Assembly (NCBI RefSeq): GCF_932526225.1
Contig: NC_064037.1
Location: 8,600,203 to 8,664,202, forward strand
From: Nematostella vectensis
Taxonomy: Eukaryota > Cnidaria > Anthozoa > Actiniaria > Edwardsiidae
DNA length: 64,000 nt
Direction: 5' to 3'
How positions within the stretch are numbered: the stretch's first letter is position 1; each line of letters begins with the position of its first letter. This document shows positions 12,801 to 21,400 of the stretch, piece after piece. The position numbers were made by a program, and so were the translations under genes. The notes beneath the pieces were generated by a model that worked only from the letters and a program-made list of their open reading frames with translations, was not told where the DNA came from and did not search any database.

Positions 12801-14593
12801 AGAACCCCAAAATTTTCGGAGCCCCCTTACGACCTCAATAACAAAAAAAGGCTTTAAATCTGGGAAATGAATACTGCAAAGTTGCCCTCCTTGTTCGAGT
12901 TGATGATCCAGTCAAGTTCTTCTTTATTTCCGAGTCCAACACAGGTGCAGATCTAGCTTTTTACCTTCACAGTGATTTTGGAATGAACAGACATGAAAAT
13001 AATAAAAAAGGCAGCCCAGGGGGGGGGGGGGGGTGAATTCAAGTCAGGAGGATTTTTTTCTCTCATGATCAAAAGGCGGGAATTCTTTTAGGCATACTTC
13101 ATATTTTTTTTCATGTAAAATCATGTTAAATGGTGCAGGGATTTTTTCAATCAGTTGTTTGCTTCTCAAAATCCCCTCCCCCCCTCAAAAGTCAAATGGT
13201 CCGCCCCTAGGTCGCCTGTGAAGGAATATACATTTGTATATATTTGTTTTTGTTAACAATATTCTTCTGTAAAAAAAGGGATAATGTCCAACGTAAAAAA
13301 AATGTATGTATATCCTTTTGGGGATTTGCATGCTCCACCACTGTTTAGAAGTTTATTTCAATTTGTTCCTGTTATTCTGATAATAAGCTGTATTGGTAAC
13401 CAACTGTTATATACTGGAAGTATCTATATTATGGTTTATAAGACAGTTATAAAGAAGTATTAAATACATTTGTCATAATGCTTAATATTTAATCTGTATT
13501 TGTGCTACAAACTAGATCATATCAGTAAAATATTAAAGCTGAAAAGTATGGCTCCTAAAAAATTCAGCCCCCTTAAACACGAATGCTCACTATAAAAGGG
13601 ATAGCTCCAAGAGATTGTTAAAGAACTATCAGGCATATTCGGGAAAGTGTTTGGAGTCAATTCTCTACAAAAACAAAAGCAAAACTTGTCATTGAGAAAT
13701 TAAACACAGCGTGAACAAACAACAACTTTTCAAAATTCATCAGTTAAAAGCATATCTAATCCCCCCTTGTTTGTTCGTTTTGTTATAACAAAAGGCTAAT
13801 AAATAGACTGTGTTTACTTCAATGATGTGTTTTCGACCAATCTTGAGCTCTAATATAGCTTTCTTGCCTCCCTCTATGAAGCTCTGCACTGACTGAAGAC
13901 AAATGACCAATGACAGCTTGCCTAAGGTAAGTCCCTTTAATCATGTTTAAGAGGACCGGGTTTTTTTTGGAGCCCCCCCTTTTGGTGGCTAAAAATTTTC
14001 GGAGCCCCCCTCTCAATATCTTCCCTCCCCCCTCGTTGTATTTAATGAACACTCCCTTATAACATTCTGTGAGGTTAACTGTGTATCAGAGAATAGACGC
14101 AAAGGGAAATTCATTTGAGTGTTTTAAGCTGGTTTTACACACACTAAATGTATAAGAAAATGAATTTCCCTGTGTCTAAAATATTTTGTAAATGCAAAAA
14201 AGGGCTATCTGCTGTTGGAATTGGTTTACAGTTACAGTTACAGTAGTATGATGTTTGCCTTCATTACACATGTCATGCCGTGTAAAGGTTTCCATGATTT
14301 GATAGTGGTGGCCGTCTAACAATAAATCAACTTCAGTTAATATAGTCAGGCTTGAGTCTAGCTGAGGTATTCTCGTGTTAAGTGCGTTCATCTACTCACA
14401 AATAGACATCTTCGCTGGAAGTCGATAGAAGTTATGCACAAAGTCTGGTGAATCGTAAAAACAAAACAATGGAAACATAAGACCAAAATGGAACCGCACG
14501 AAATATCCCAAGACAAAAACACAAAATTTTGTGAGGCCTTCGCATAGATACTTATAATTTAAAGTTTCTCTGTGTATCTGCTGATTTCTTCAT
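889..14593 (-). CDS. TAF2: TAF2, transcription initiation factor TFIID subunit 2 (3' end outside window)
   Basis: TAF2 is the M1-aminopeptidase-like TFIID subunit that helps bind the core promoter Initiator in the nucleus. Exons, in transcript order: 14556-14593, 14400-14454, 12474-12546, 11842-11944, 11651-11769, 11472-11569, 11352-11395, 10812-10920, 10637-10722, 10175-10396, 9616-9729, 9253-9352, 7976-8224, 7432-7524, 7108-7169, 6854-6965, 6651-6760, 4250-4315, 3963-4095, 3568-3687, 2477-2617, 2261-2371, 1678-1763, 889-1005. All phases join, giving about 853 codons that align with human TAF2 up to PSYR..VTV; roughly 300 residues lie off the left edge. Diagnostic blocks: [13 protein letters not shown] (about 45-57), [44 protein letters not shown]. 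The site equivalent to the aminopeptidase HExxH reads [11 protein letters not shown], so it should be catalytically dead, as in the family. The start at 14593 (MKKSADT) aligns with the human N-terminus; a uORF lies upstream. Confidence 0.96.
1036..1300. repeat. CAT/CAC trinucleotide-rich microsatellite
   Basis: Imperfect runs of CATCAT, ACCATCACC and ATTATT words fill this part of the TAF2 intron between exons 889-1005 and 1678-1763. It is open in several frames on both strands purely through composition. Confidence 0.8.
1318..1660. repeat. ACCGCA-rich interspersed or degenerate tandem repeat
   Basis: The word ACCGCA, often AATACCGCA, recurs many times at irregular spacing. Near-identical words (CTGCAATACCGCA) stand at both ends, about 1330 and 1635. 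This could be a decayed tandem array or a small mobile element; no coding potential is seen. It lies in the same TAF2 intron. Confidence 0.5.
1830..2260. repeat. 36-bp minisatellite copying the TAF2 exon end KYNDNRLNK and its donor
   Basis: About 12 units of a 36-bp motif (plus strand: GTTTACCTTGTTGAGTCTGT then ATCATTGTATTTCTA) abut the exon at 2261. On the minus strand each unit reads TACAATGATAACAGACTC AACAAG|GTAAAC, i.e. Tyr-Asn-Asp-Asn-Arg-Leu-Asn-Lys plus donor. The authentic exon end at 2261-2290 is the same sequence with few changes. The array thus repeats a 5' splice junction many times downstream of the real one. Confidence 0.9.
3250..3312 (-). pseudogene. Degenerate partial copy of the neighbouring TAF2 exon
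   Basis: Minus-strand positions about 3310 to 3262 read [12 protein letters not shown] followed at once by a stop. This matches the interior of the real exon 3568-3687 ([14 protein letters not shown]). It lacks the remaining coding sequence, a clear acceptor and a donor, so it should not be spliced in. It lies inside the intron directly downstream of its source exon. Confidence 0.8.
3313..3567. repeat. CACGCACTACATG... tandem repeat next to a TAF2 donor
   Basis: Four to five imperfect copies of CACGCACTACATGAGACCGTG followed by ACACATACAGTATCACGCGA. The array runs up to the donor of exon 3568-3687, where the sequence GTCACGCAACATGTACCTTG resembles the repeat. It may be another junction-derived array, but the match is weaker than at 1830-2260. 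Confidence 0.65.
4380..5200. repeat. ~75-bp minisatellite in large TAF2 intron
   Basis: About 11 units containing GGTGAAGTAAGGTTAGGACA, GGAGATGATGTGTTCTA and GGGTGCTGAGGTGAAGCAA. It lies in the intron between exons 4250-4315 and 6651-6760. No resemblance to either flanking exon is seen. Apparent reading frames here are repeat artefacts. Confidence 0.9.
5205..5532. repeat. (TATGG)n pentanucleotide satellite
   Basis: Near-perfect GGTAT/TATGG runs, for example 5310-5395 and 5495-5530, with short variant stretches such as GGGATTGGATTGGATGGG between them. It sits between two other satellites in the same TAF2 intron. Confidence 0.95.
5533..6640. repeat. 29-bp minisatellite in large TAF2 intron
   Basis: About 37 units of GCGAGTAAGGTGAGGTAAAA CAAGGTGAA with small variants and occasional internal truncations. 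On the minus strand it lacks stop codons in all three frames over long stretches, so the frame of the preceding TAF2 exon (6651-6760) stays open into it. Confidence 0.95.
8500..9180. repeat. 35-bp minisatellite in TAF2 intron
   Basis: About 17 units of GATTCTCAGACAGCATCTGT ATAAAGTGTATCAAA, with longer variants near 8560 and 8870 (GGCATGTCCAAAAAGGATTC). It lies between exons 7976-8224 and 9253-9352 and shows no exon-derived sequence. Confidence 0.93.
10906..11220. repeat. Tandem duplication across a TAF2 3' splice site
   Basis: The block starting GAGGAAACCACAGTCTGAAC and ending GGCTTCGATGCCTGCTTC occurs twice, at about 10906-11040 and 11041-11220. The second copy contains an extra ~45 bp after AACAGCAATAACTG. 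Copy 1 includes the first 14 nt of exon 10812-10920 and its acceptor (minus strand ...TGTTCAG|ACTGTGG). Copy 2 is therefore a decoy acceptor with a stub of exon. Confidence 0.88.
12680..14056. mobile_element. 1.38-kb non-autonomous DNA transposon, PIF/Harbinger-like ends
   Basis: Terminal inverted repeats of about 40 bp begin GGGAGTGTT(A/C)AT.AAATACA and share GAGGGGGGAGGGAAGAT. They are flanked by a TTA on both sides (12677-12679 and 14057-14059). GGG-type ends with a 3-bp TTA duplication are typical of PIF/Harbinger families. No transposase frame is seen inside. An internal segment (12945-13030) resembles the small element at 19050-19224. It lies in TAF2 intron 2. Confidence 0.75.
14455..14555 (-). 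other. TAF2: TAF2 intron 1: candidate AT-AC intron (U2-type ends)
   Basis: On the minus strand exon 1 ends ...AACTTTAAATT, the intron begins ATAAGTATCT and ends TTTTGTTTTTAC, and exon 2 begins GATTCACCAG. Joining these gives Phe-Lys-Leu-Ile-His-Gln, aligning with human TAF2 Tyr-Lys-Leu-Thr-His-Gln and in phase with every later exon. The nearest GT (TATAA|GTATCT) would leave an in-frame TAA. The 5' end fits ATAAGT rather than the U12 consensus ATATCCTT. Confidence 0.75.
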
Positions 14594-15226
14594 GTTGTTC
14601 GCCTAGTAGTTTAGCGATCTTTCTTGACTAGAGCTTTCAATGCTTCCCTAGCCGCCATCTTGGATTCTTCTGTAGTCCTAGTCTCTCGCGGTATATTTTG
14701 GCGGGATTGATTCCTGGGTTTCTGTTTTCCGGGCAGATTAGTGGGCGCGCGTGTGAGGGGCGTGTGAACATGTATACACCTACCCTCCCCTTCTAAACAA
14801 AACCTGGGAACACGCCTGATTTCGTAAAATTATGAATCTCTTTTTCCTTTTTCAATTTGATATATTTTTTATTGTGAGCCCCCCTCCCCCCCCCCCCCCC
14901 ACACACACACACACTTTTCAACATGCTCTGGTCATGAGCTCTTTGGGCATGGGAGTCTTGATGTACCAGCTTTCACCAGTTTTATTGGTGCGGAAGGCAC
15001 ATCAGAGCTAGGCTCTAAATCTTATGTCCCTCAAGTGTCCTTACTTAAGAAGACTGACAACAAGAGAAATAAGTTAAACTATCTTGGGGCATCTTGTAAC
15101 ACAAATTTGATTCAGGGAATGAACTGGGAAAAATCCCCAGTCTGAGCCAGGATTCCATTTATTTATTGTTTAATAAATAAATGTGTAATATTCAATATAC
15201 ATCACTATTCACTTTATTTTTTTATG
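14594..15226. other. Intergenic: TAF2 5' region and SLX1 3' UTR
   Basis: This separates the tandem minus-strand genes SLX1 and TAF2. It holds the TAF2 leader and uORF, a C/AC-rich tract at 14879-14915, and a minus-strand AATAAA (plus TTTATT at 15158-15163) suited to SLX1 polyadenylation. No other coding signal was seen. Confidence 0.6.
14611..14658 (-). promoter_or_regulatory. Upstream ORF in TAF2 5' leader
   Basis: ATG at 14658 in good context (CAAGATGGCG) encodes MAAREALKALVKKDR and stops 17 nt before the TAF2 start at 14593. If it lies in the leader it should lower TAF2 translation. The transcript start is not known, so its inclusion is inferred. Confidence 0.5.
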
Positions 15227-16440
15227 TCATAATCTTAGTCCTTGTGTCCAGTGATCATCAGTGTCCTCATCCACACCTTCAGTGGAAGGGATGGATTCTG
15301 CTGGTTTTACTAGGTCCCCCCAGAGCAAAGATCCCTTGCACTGTGGGCAATTTCCATCCACAGGGAGACAAAATAGGCCCCCTTCATTTCCACAGTGAAG
15401 AAAGTCTCTAGCCAAGCAGAACATGTGTGCAGTCATAGTGCATCCACTTTTAGGACATCGAATAAGCTTTTCATCAATCTAAACAAAAAACAAAGATTGA
15501 AGTGAGAATGGCATTGTGACACACAAGAAGTCCTGGAAGACATGACAAAATCATTTCAAAATCAAGGGTATGGCTAAAAGGTTTTGTTAAAAGGGGCCAA
15601 GCTTTAGTCATTTTTTGTATTTGCTGAGAAGAATGGGGGGGGGGGGGAGACATAATTTCTTATGTCCTTTGAAAAAATTTCCACTCTACTAAGGGGGGCG
15701 AAAGCAGACTCTTCCATGGATGGTGATACCTTACCTTGATCACATCAAGGCATTTGATGCATTTCTCTTTATGGTCTGGCTTTTGGTCTTCACTTGAAAC
15801 AGCTTTTTGTTTAGCTTTTCTGCTCACAAGTGGACCGTACACAACCGTCATGTGGAAAGGTGGCAGGCACCGGGGGTCAAACTCCATCTCATACTCTCGC
15901 ATCAACCATCTTATGCGCAGTGGGAGTCTGTTCCATGGCCCTACTCTAAGTAGTTCTGATAGGATCCTAAAGCAATATTGCACAGGTCTTTCTCTAGGCT
16001 TTTTCTTGGTTGCTGCCGATTTCAAACGTCGTGATACTGTGGGTTTTTGCCATGCCCATTCAAACTGAAAATGTATTTCACAGAATTATAATTAAGCTTA
16101 CCTACCCAAACCAGAAGCATAAGTAATCAAAGTTTCAAACCCTTAGAATTTAGGTAAAACTAATATTTGGGTAACCGATCCTGCATTTAAACCATACACA
16201 CTAACTTACTTGTAATGCTATAATGTCGTTAGGAAAGCCATGTACAATCAGAATCATATTCCAAGGCTTCTTTCTGCTGGTTTTGTAGGCTCCTCCCTTG
16301 TCTACCCCTCCATTGTGTTGTTTAATTCTTCGATTTGGATTCACCGTGTAGCCTATATACGTATGTCCTTTGAACTTTGGGTTCACACAATATAATAAGT
16401 ATACTCCATGGAATCCACTTCCTGCAATGTTATCGTCCAT
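15227..16440 (-). CDS. SLX1: SLX1, structure-specific endonuclease catalytic subunit
   Basis: SLX1 with SLX4 cleaves branched DNA such as Holliday junctions and 5' flaps in the nucleus during repair and recombination. Three exons in transcript order, 16210-16440, 15735-16064 and 15227-15478, all phase 0, give 270 residues (human SLX1A is about 275). The GIY-YIG nuclease domain runs from about residue 11 to 95: GVYLL at 12-16, TYIGY near 27-31, the basic [10 protein letters not shown] segment, and FEWAW at the exon 2 start, which puts the catalytic-type Glu at residue 79. The C-terminal exon carries a cysteine-rich RING-like zinc domain ([20 protein letters not shown]). The start is the first Met before the domain. 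It lies head-to-head with the membrane-protein gene at 16656. Confidence 0.96.
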
Positions 16441-16655
16441 AACTGCTGGCCAGGTATGATCAAACGTTCTGTAGCGTCTGTAAAATTATGTTGCCGCCTT
16501 GCCGCCATGTTTTGATTCAAATCTACACCAGAACGAGGTCCTTCAACCCAGTTTCCACTCTGTTAGCGCTATATCGAGGCTATTCAAGATGGCAGACGAG
16601 AGAAGAGGGAAGAGGCGTTTGTAAACAACGCCTAAAAGTCCTCGCTAAGAACAAC
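16441..16655. promoter_or_regulatory. Putative bidirectional promoter, SLX1 / small membrane protein
   Basis: Only 215 bp separate the divergent start codons. No TATA box is evident and the segment is less AT-rich than its surroundings. On the plus side it contains a short upstream ORF at 16589-16624 (ATGGCAGACGAG..., 11 residues) out of frame with the downstream gene. Confidence 0.5.
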
Positions 16656-16994
16656 ATGGATGTTTTAAAAGACTTCAACTATTCGAAGTATTGGGAAAAA
16701 CTACGGGAAAGTATGCCTAGCAGCTCTGAAATCATTGAATTTGTGAAAAGCCACGTACAAGAACTCGTTAATTCTGAAGACTGGCAAATTCGGTTGAGTG
16801 TTATTTTGGTGATGTGCACCTTCATCAATGTTGTCTTGATTGGTGTGGTGTGGAGTATATACGGGGAAACGATATCCAAAATATTTTACAATAAGCCTAG
16901 GACACCTCTGAAACGACTGAACGGACCTGGTAGCAAGGAAGTCCTCACGAATAACGAAACCTTGGAGGATCTTCTCGCAAAAAAACAACAATGA
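16656..16994 (+). CDS. Small single-pass membrane protein, family not recognised
   Basis: An intronless 112-residue frame, MDVLKDFNYSKYW... to ...EDLLAKKQQ. It has an acidic, probably helical N-terminal region (1-47), one strong hydrophobic segment (about 48-71, LSVILVMCTFINVVLIGVVW) and a basic then polar C-terminal tail. The frame is open farther upstream to 16488, but ATG 16656 is preferred: the upstream part has an atypical composition, and the good-context ATG at 16589 opens a different, short frame. The first downstream AATAAA (17473) lies inside a MITE. I do not recognise the family. It probably shares a promoter with SLX1. Confidence 0.7.
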   Translation: MDVLKDFNYSKYWEKLRESMPSSSEIIEFVKSHVQELVNSEDWQIRLSVILVMCTFINVVLIGVVWSIYGETISKIFYNKPRTPLKRLNGPGSKEVLTNNETLEDLLAKKQQ

Positions 16995-17052
16995 CACAAG
17001 AGTTGATGAGGTACTTTACTTACATTTTATATGATGGGCTTTCGCATTAAGA

Positions 17053-17706
17053 CCCTGTTCAAACGGATCCGGACGAATATTCGTCCGCACGAATACTGTA
17101 CCTGGAACACCTGTTCAGAGGGACCTACGCAAAGTGTGGCAGAGTTTACTGCAGTGTTCACACGGATCCGGGCCGGCTCTCCTTGTTTTCTTTGTATAGT
17201 TGTTTCTGATACTCGGAATAACCATTAGTCGATCAAGCTGTCGTGCTCGGTGACTTTCCCTAAGCATAGAAATTTGGAGCAGTGAAAATTGTAGAAGTCC
17301 AGTCAATCAAGCCAAAATGGCTAATCATGTACATGCTAATCATGCCGCTTTTTTGCCATGCCTTGAGGTCCTTATCCCAACCTGGAACTCGTGTTTTGTT
17401 TTATGGAATCAATGCTAAAAGTCGATGTATCGAGATGTAAAAAAACTTTTATTGTTTTGAAGCGTAGCATCCAATAAAAATTCGCACAAGAATGGGGTCT
17501 AGTTTACAGTCTTAAACTGTGAAAGTGTGCAAAAAGTAGCCCGGTTCCAATGTTCACACAAGTACAGATGAATTCAAGACCATGCGAGACAAAGTTGTAA
17601 CTACTTTTTTTCCGGTCCCAAACTTGCACACTTTGCATTGCCAGAAAGCATAAAGTGCGTAAGAATTGGTGCGGACGAATGTTCGTCCTGATCCGTGTGA
17701 ACAGGG
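17053..17706. mobile_element. 654-bp MITE with ~38-bp terminal inverted repeats
   Basis: The left end CCCTGTTCAAACGGATCCGG ACGAATATTCGTCCGCAC is matched by the reverse complement of the right end (CCCTGTTCACACGGATCAGG ACGAACATTCGTCCGCAC). No coding frame is seen inside. No clear target-site duplication flanks it, so the superfamily is not assigned. Each arm has a nested palindrome, GGACGAATATTCGTCC on the left. Confidence 0.85.
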
Positions 17707-18445
17707 AACAGACAAATCATTCATCCCCATATTCTGACAATCAATTACTGTACACTTTTACTCATTGCAGTGGGACCCCAGTAAGTCAGATGGGAAACAA
17801 AGAAATGCCAGGTAAATTAGAGGTAGTTTAAGTAAGAAGGAAGTTAGGATGATAAAAGTAGCTATCAAGCTATTTGTTTCTTAACAATACACTCTTGTGA
17901 TTTTTTTTATTTCTCAATAATACAGTATTTATGTCATAGACACATAGTGCATAAATATCATAATAAACAATACATCTGTATGCCAATGAATCATAACCTT
18001 TTTTACAAGGTAAGAGAATGTATGTACTTGGTAATAACCACAATTAAATAGCATATGCCTCATGTCAATTTAATATAAATATTTACAACATTTGGTTAAA
18101 ATATTTTGTGTCCAATTTTGTTTAAATAAATGCTTCTTCCAGTTAGTGGGATATTCTATCTAATTTCTATTGTATTTTTTGTGATTTTTCATTGTGAAAT
18201 CCTACACCTCGCTTGCCCCCTTCACAAAAAAATCAATTTGTTTTTAAACAAAAAGTACAATCTTTCCTATCAAAAGGTGTAGCAAAATAAAGTCCAGCCT
18301 GAAATTTATATACATTTTATATAAATGTGTTCTTACTATCTTTTTGCCTAAATAAGGTGTCCTAAATAGAATATTAAATCCAATATCTAAATCATACACC
18401 TTTGTTTTCCCAAACCATTTGGACTTTTTTTCCTGCATTTTATCA
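17707..18445. other. Intergenic, no recognised feature
   Basis: AT-rich sequence between the MITE and the stop codon of the EF-hand gene. It presumably includes that gene's 3' UTR. No conserved coding or RNA feature was seen. Confidence 0.5.
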
Positions 18446-21400
18446 CTATAACACATCCAGTATCTTTCTCACTGTTGGGCTGACCTGATATCAAAACAAA
18501 ACATAAGATGTTATTCTTTATTGTTTCATAGAATGGGAAGCACAAAAATCAAATAAGAAAAATTGAGCTGCCAAGTAACCACAAATTACCTTAAATCCAT
18601 CCAATTTCGATTTTAAACTGCAGAAGTCGGCTTCTTCTATGATTTCCCGAGTGTTATTGAGCCCTCTTGTTTCCTCCGTTCTATTGAAATAATAACATGT
18701 TGCACAAATTTAATTTAGACAAACCCAAGCGGTTCAGTTTGTGTGATATAGTTGTGTTACATAATCCACAGATCTTGCCAGAAGTATTTTATTTCCACAG
18801 TTAAAATTGGACATCAAAATACCAAAGAATCTACTCACACAAAGTCTGCAAACAGGATTCTTTCTGAGAATGCAGCAATAGCTGAGAACTGTTTTAGGTT
18901 GAATTTTGTTTTGTCATCTGCCTCAACCATCTGTTTAGAAGTTACAATACATGAGTTAGTTGTTGGTACACCACACTCTGTTCTCTCATCAAGATCCCCC
19001 TCTCCCCCACCATTGATCTGATCAAATTTGTGAAAATATACCTTAGAGGCCAGGGGCAAATCTAGCTTTTTGCCAAAAGGGAGGGGGGTTGACCCACAAA
19101 TTTTCGTCATTATTTTACCTTCGCAACGATTTTGGAATGGGCAAACACAATGAAATAAAAAGGGCAGCCCAAGGGGGGGGGGGGGGGGAATAAACCCCCT
19201 AACCCTTTATAGATCCGCTACTGGAGGCCTTATCTTTGCTATCTGTCTCCACCCTCTCACATTTGATCTGATCAAATCTGTGGAAATATACCATAGAGGC
19301 CTTATCTCTGCTATCTGTCTCGCATCTCTCTCATATTTGATCTGATCAATTCTGTTAAAAATATACCTTAGAGGCCTTACCTCTGCTATTTGTCTCACTT
19401 GACTTGTGTTGATGGAATCAACATGAACCTCCTTGAGTGCCTTGTCTAGTTCCTTTAATACAAGACAAGCATATTCAGACTTACATAAAACACATCCTGT
19501 ATGATATAATCCCTTCTTTACCTTAACCAATAAAGGCAATCTTTGTCTTACAACTTATCCTGTATGAAATAGTCCCATCCCTATCTTTATTAATGAAGGC
19601 AACCCTTAACTTACCCCGTATGATATAATCACATCCCTATCTTAACTTATTGAGGCAACCCTTAACTTACCCTATATGATATAATCCCATCCCTATCCTT
19701 GTCAGTCTTCTGAAAAATATTCTTGTACAGTGCTTTTCTTCTTGTGCTAAAAAAGAAATGCTAAAAATGAAGCTCCAGAGTAAGGGTTTGGCATGGGGAG
19801 TAGGATGGGTTGGTGGTGGAGTTAGCTCCATAGGGTGAGGTAGAGTTAGGTGGGAAAATTGCTGATGGCAAGAATTACCTTATAATACAGTACTGTGTTA
19901 GGTAATCCATCGCTGACATTGCTGGAGAGGAATAGAAAATAATACAATTGTCAAAATATTTATAGTTTATATGAAATTAATGCTAAAACTTCCAAATTGG
20001 TGCCAGTTTCTTTTCTATAAGGTAAATTGTGGGAGACTGTTCTTTGTATATTACTCACCAGTGTCAATATAATCTACTTCTCTGATGAGTTTTTTTGTTA
20101 TGAAAATACAAATACTGAATAAGTAATTTACCTTGTTTGTGTATTGTATAAGAAATCATAGGGAAAAAAATCATTTTCTACCAAAATTTGACAAAGATAA
20201 TATTGGCCTGTAAACTTAACTTACACTCTAAAACTTTAACATCCATTGGTAACTCAAATCTACTGGTCTGTTTAGAGAGGGCAAGTCTCCCCTGTAGCCA
20301 TGGTTTCATGCCTTCACGTTTACGCTGTAAAGAAATAAGGTTTATTTTAATGTATATTATTCAGGAAAGGAATGACACAGTCATGACTACAGACAGGAAG
20401 TCTGAGAATAAAGTGCTTATGGCAAAAACTCTTGAAATTTGAGAACATGATTAATTGAGCTGATAAAAAATTATATTTAAGTGAAAGACTTGCAATTGGA
20501 CTTCTGAAAACGCTAGATTTGTAACAAAATAATAGTGGATCGAAATTAAGATAATGCTTTGCTTCAGATTCATTTTATCCATATGAGACATGTTGAAAAA
20601 TATTTTTTTCATCAGAATTCCAAAATTTCGTTTTTTCAAAACAATGAGCAAATTTTGCTGACTAACTATTATTAGGCTTGTACCCAGGATTGGCTGAAAG
20701 GGGTGCATAGTCATAGGTATCACAAGGAAAAGCATAGTATTTAATGAATATTCCTTAATAAGAAATTACCCACTTTTTGGCTGCCCAAAGGGGGTGTAAA
20801 TGCACCCTGCGCACCCCCCTGTGTACACGCCTTCTTATCGTCAACCCTTTGTGCTGCATCCTCTACCTACCTTCTCCTCATCCATGATGGCATTGATGAC
20901 TAGGCTGCTTTCAGGGAGCATTTGGTGGTAACTGGGCCCTTGCGGCATTGGATTTACAGCAGGAGTAGACCATTTAGCTGTTTGGTTCCGCCGAGCGTTG
21001 TCTAACCCATATTCCAATAAGTCCTGGTAATAAAGATGTTGTCGCGCTAGTTAATGCGCTTAAGTCTAGTTATTGAGTTATTGATTAGTTTCAGTTATGG
21101 ATAAATGATTTGTAATAAGACCCTTGTAATGTACACATGATTCAATGTAATTTAAGTCGGAAGGAGTGACTGTGTAGGAGAGATTTGTAATGAACGTCGA
21201 GGAATAAACATCAAAATACAGTCCCCTGAGTGTGGTTAGATTCCTCAACTTATGTAGAGCATTAGTCCTTTTGTAGGTTGTGATGTAGTTTATGTAAATG
21301 GGTAATTTACAGAAATAGAACTAAAGTTGACTAAAAAGAAATTAAACCTAGAAACATTTACATGACCCAGGTTTCAACAGTATTAAAGTTTTTTTCTAAC

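Noticed and set aside
15736-16068. 110-residue plus-strand frame
   Set aside because: It is antisense to SLX1 exon 2, which has clear family similarity and correct splice sites.
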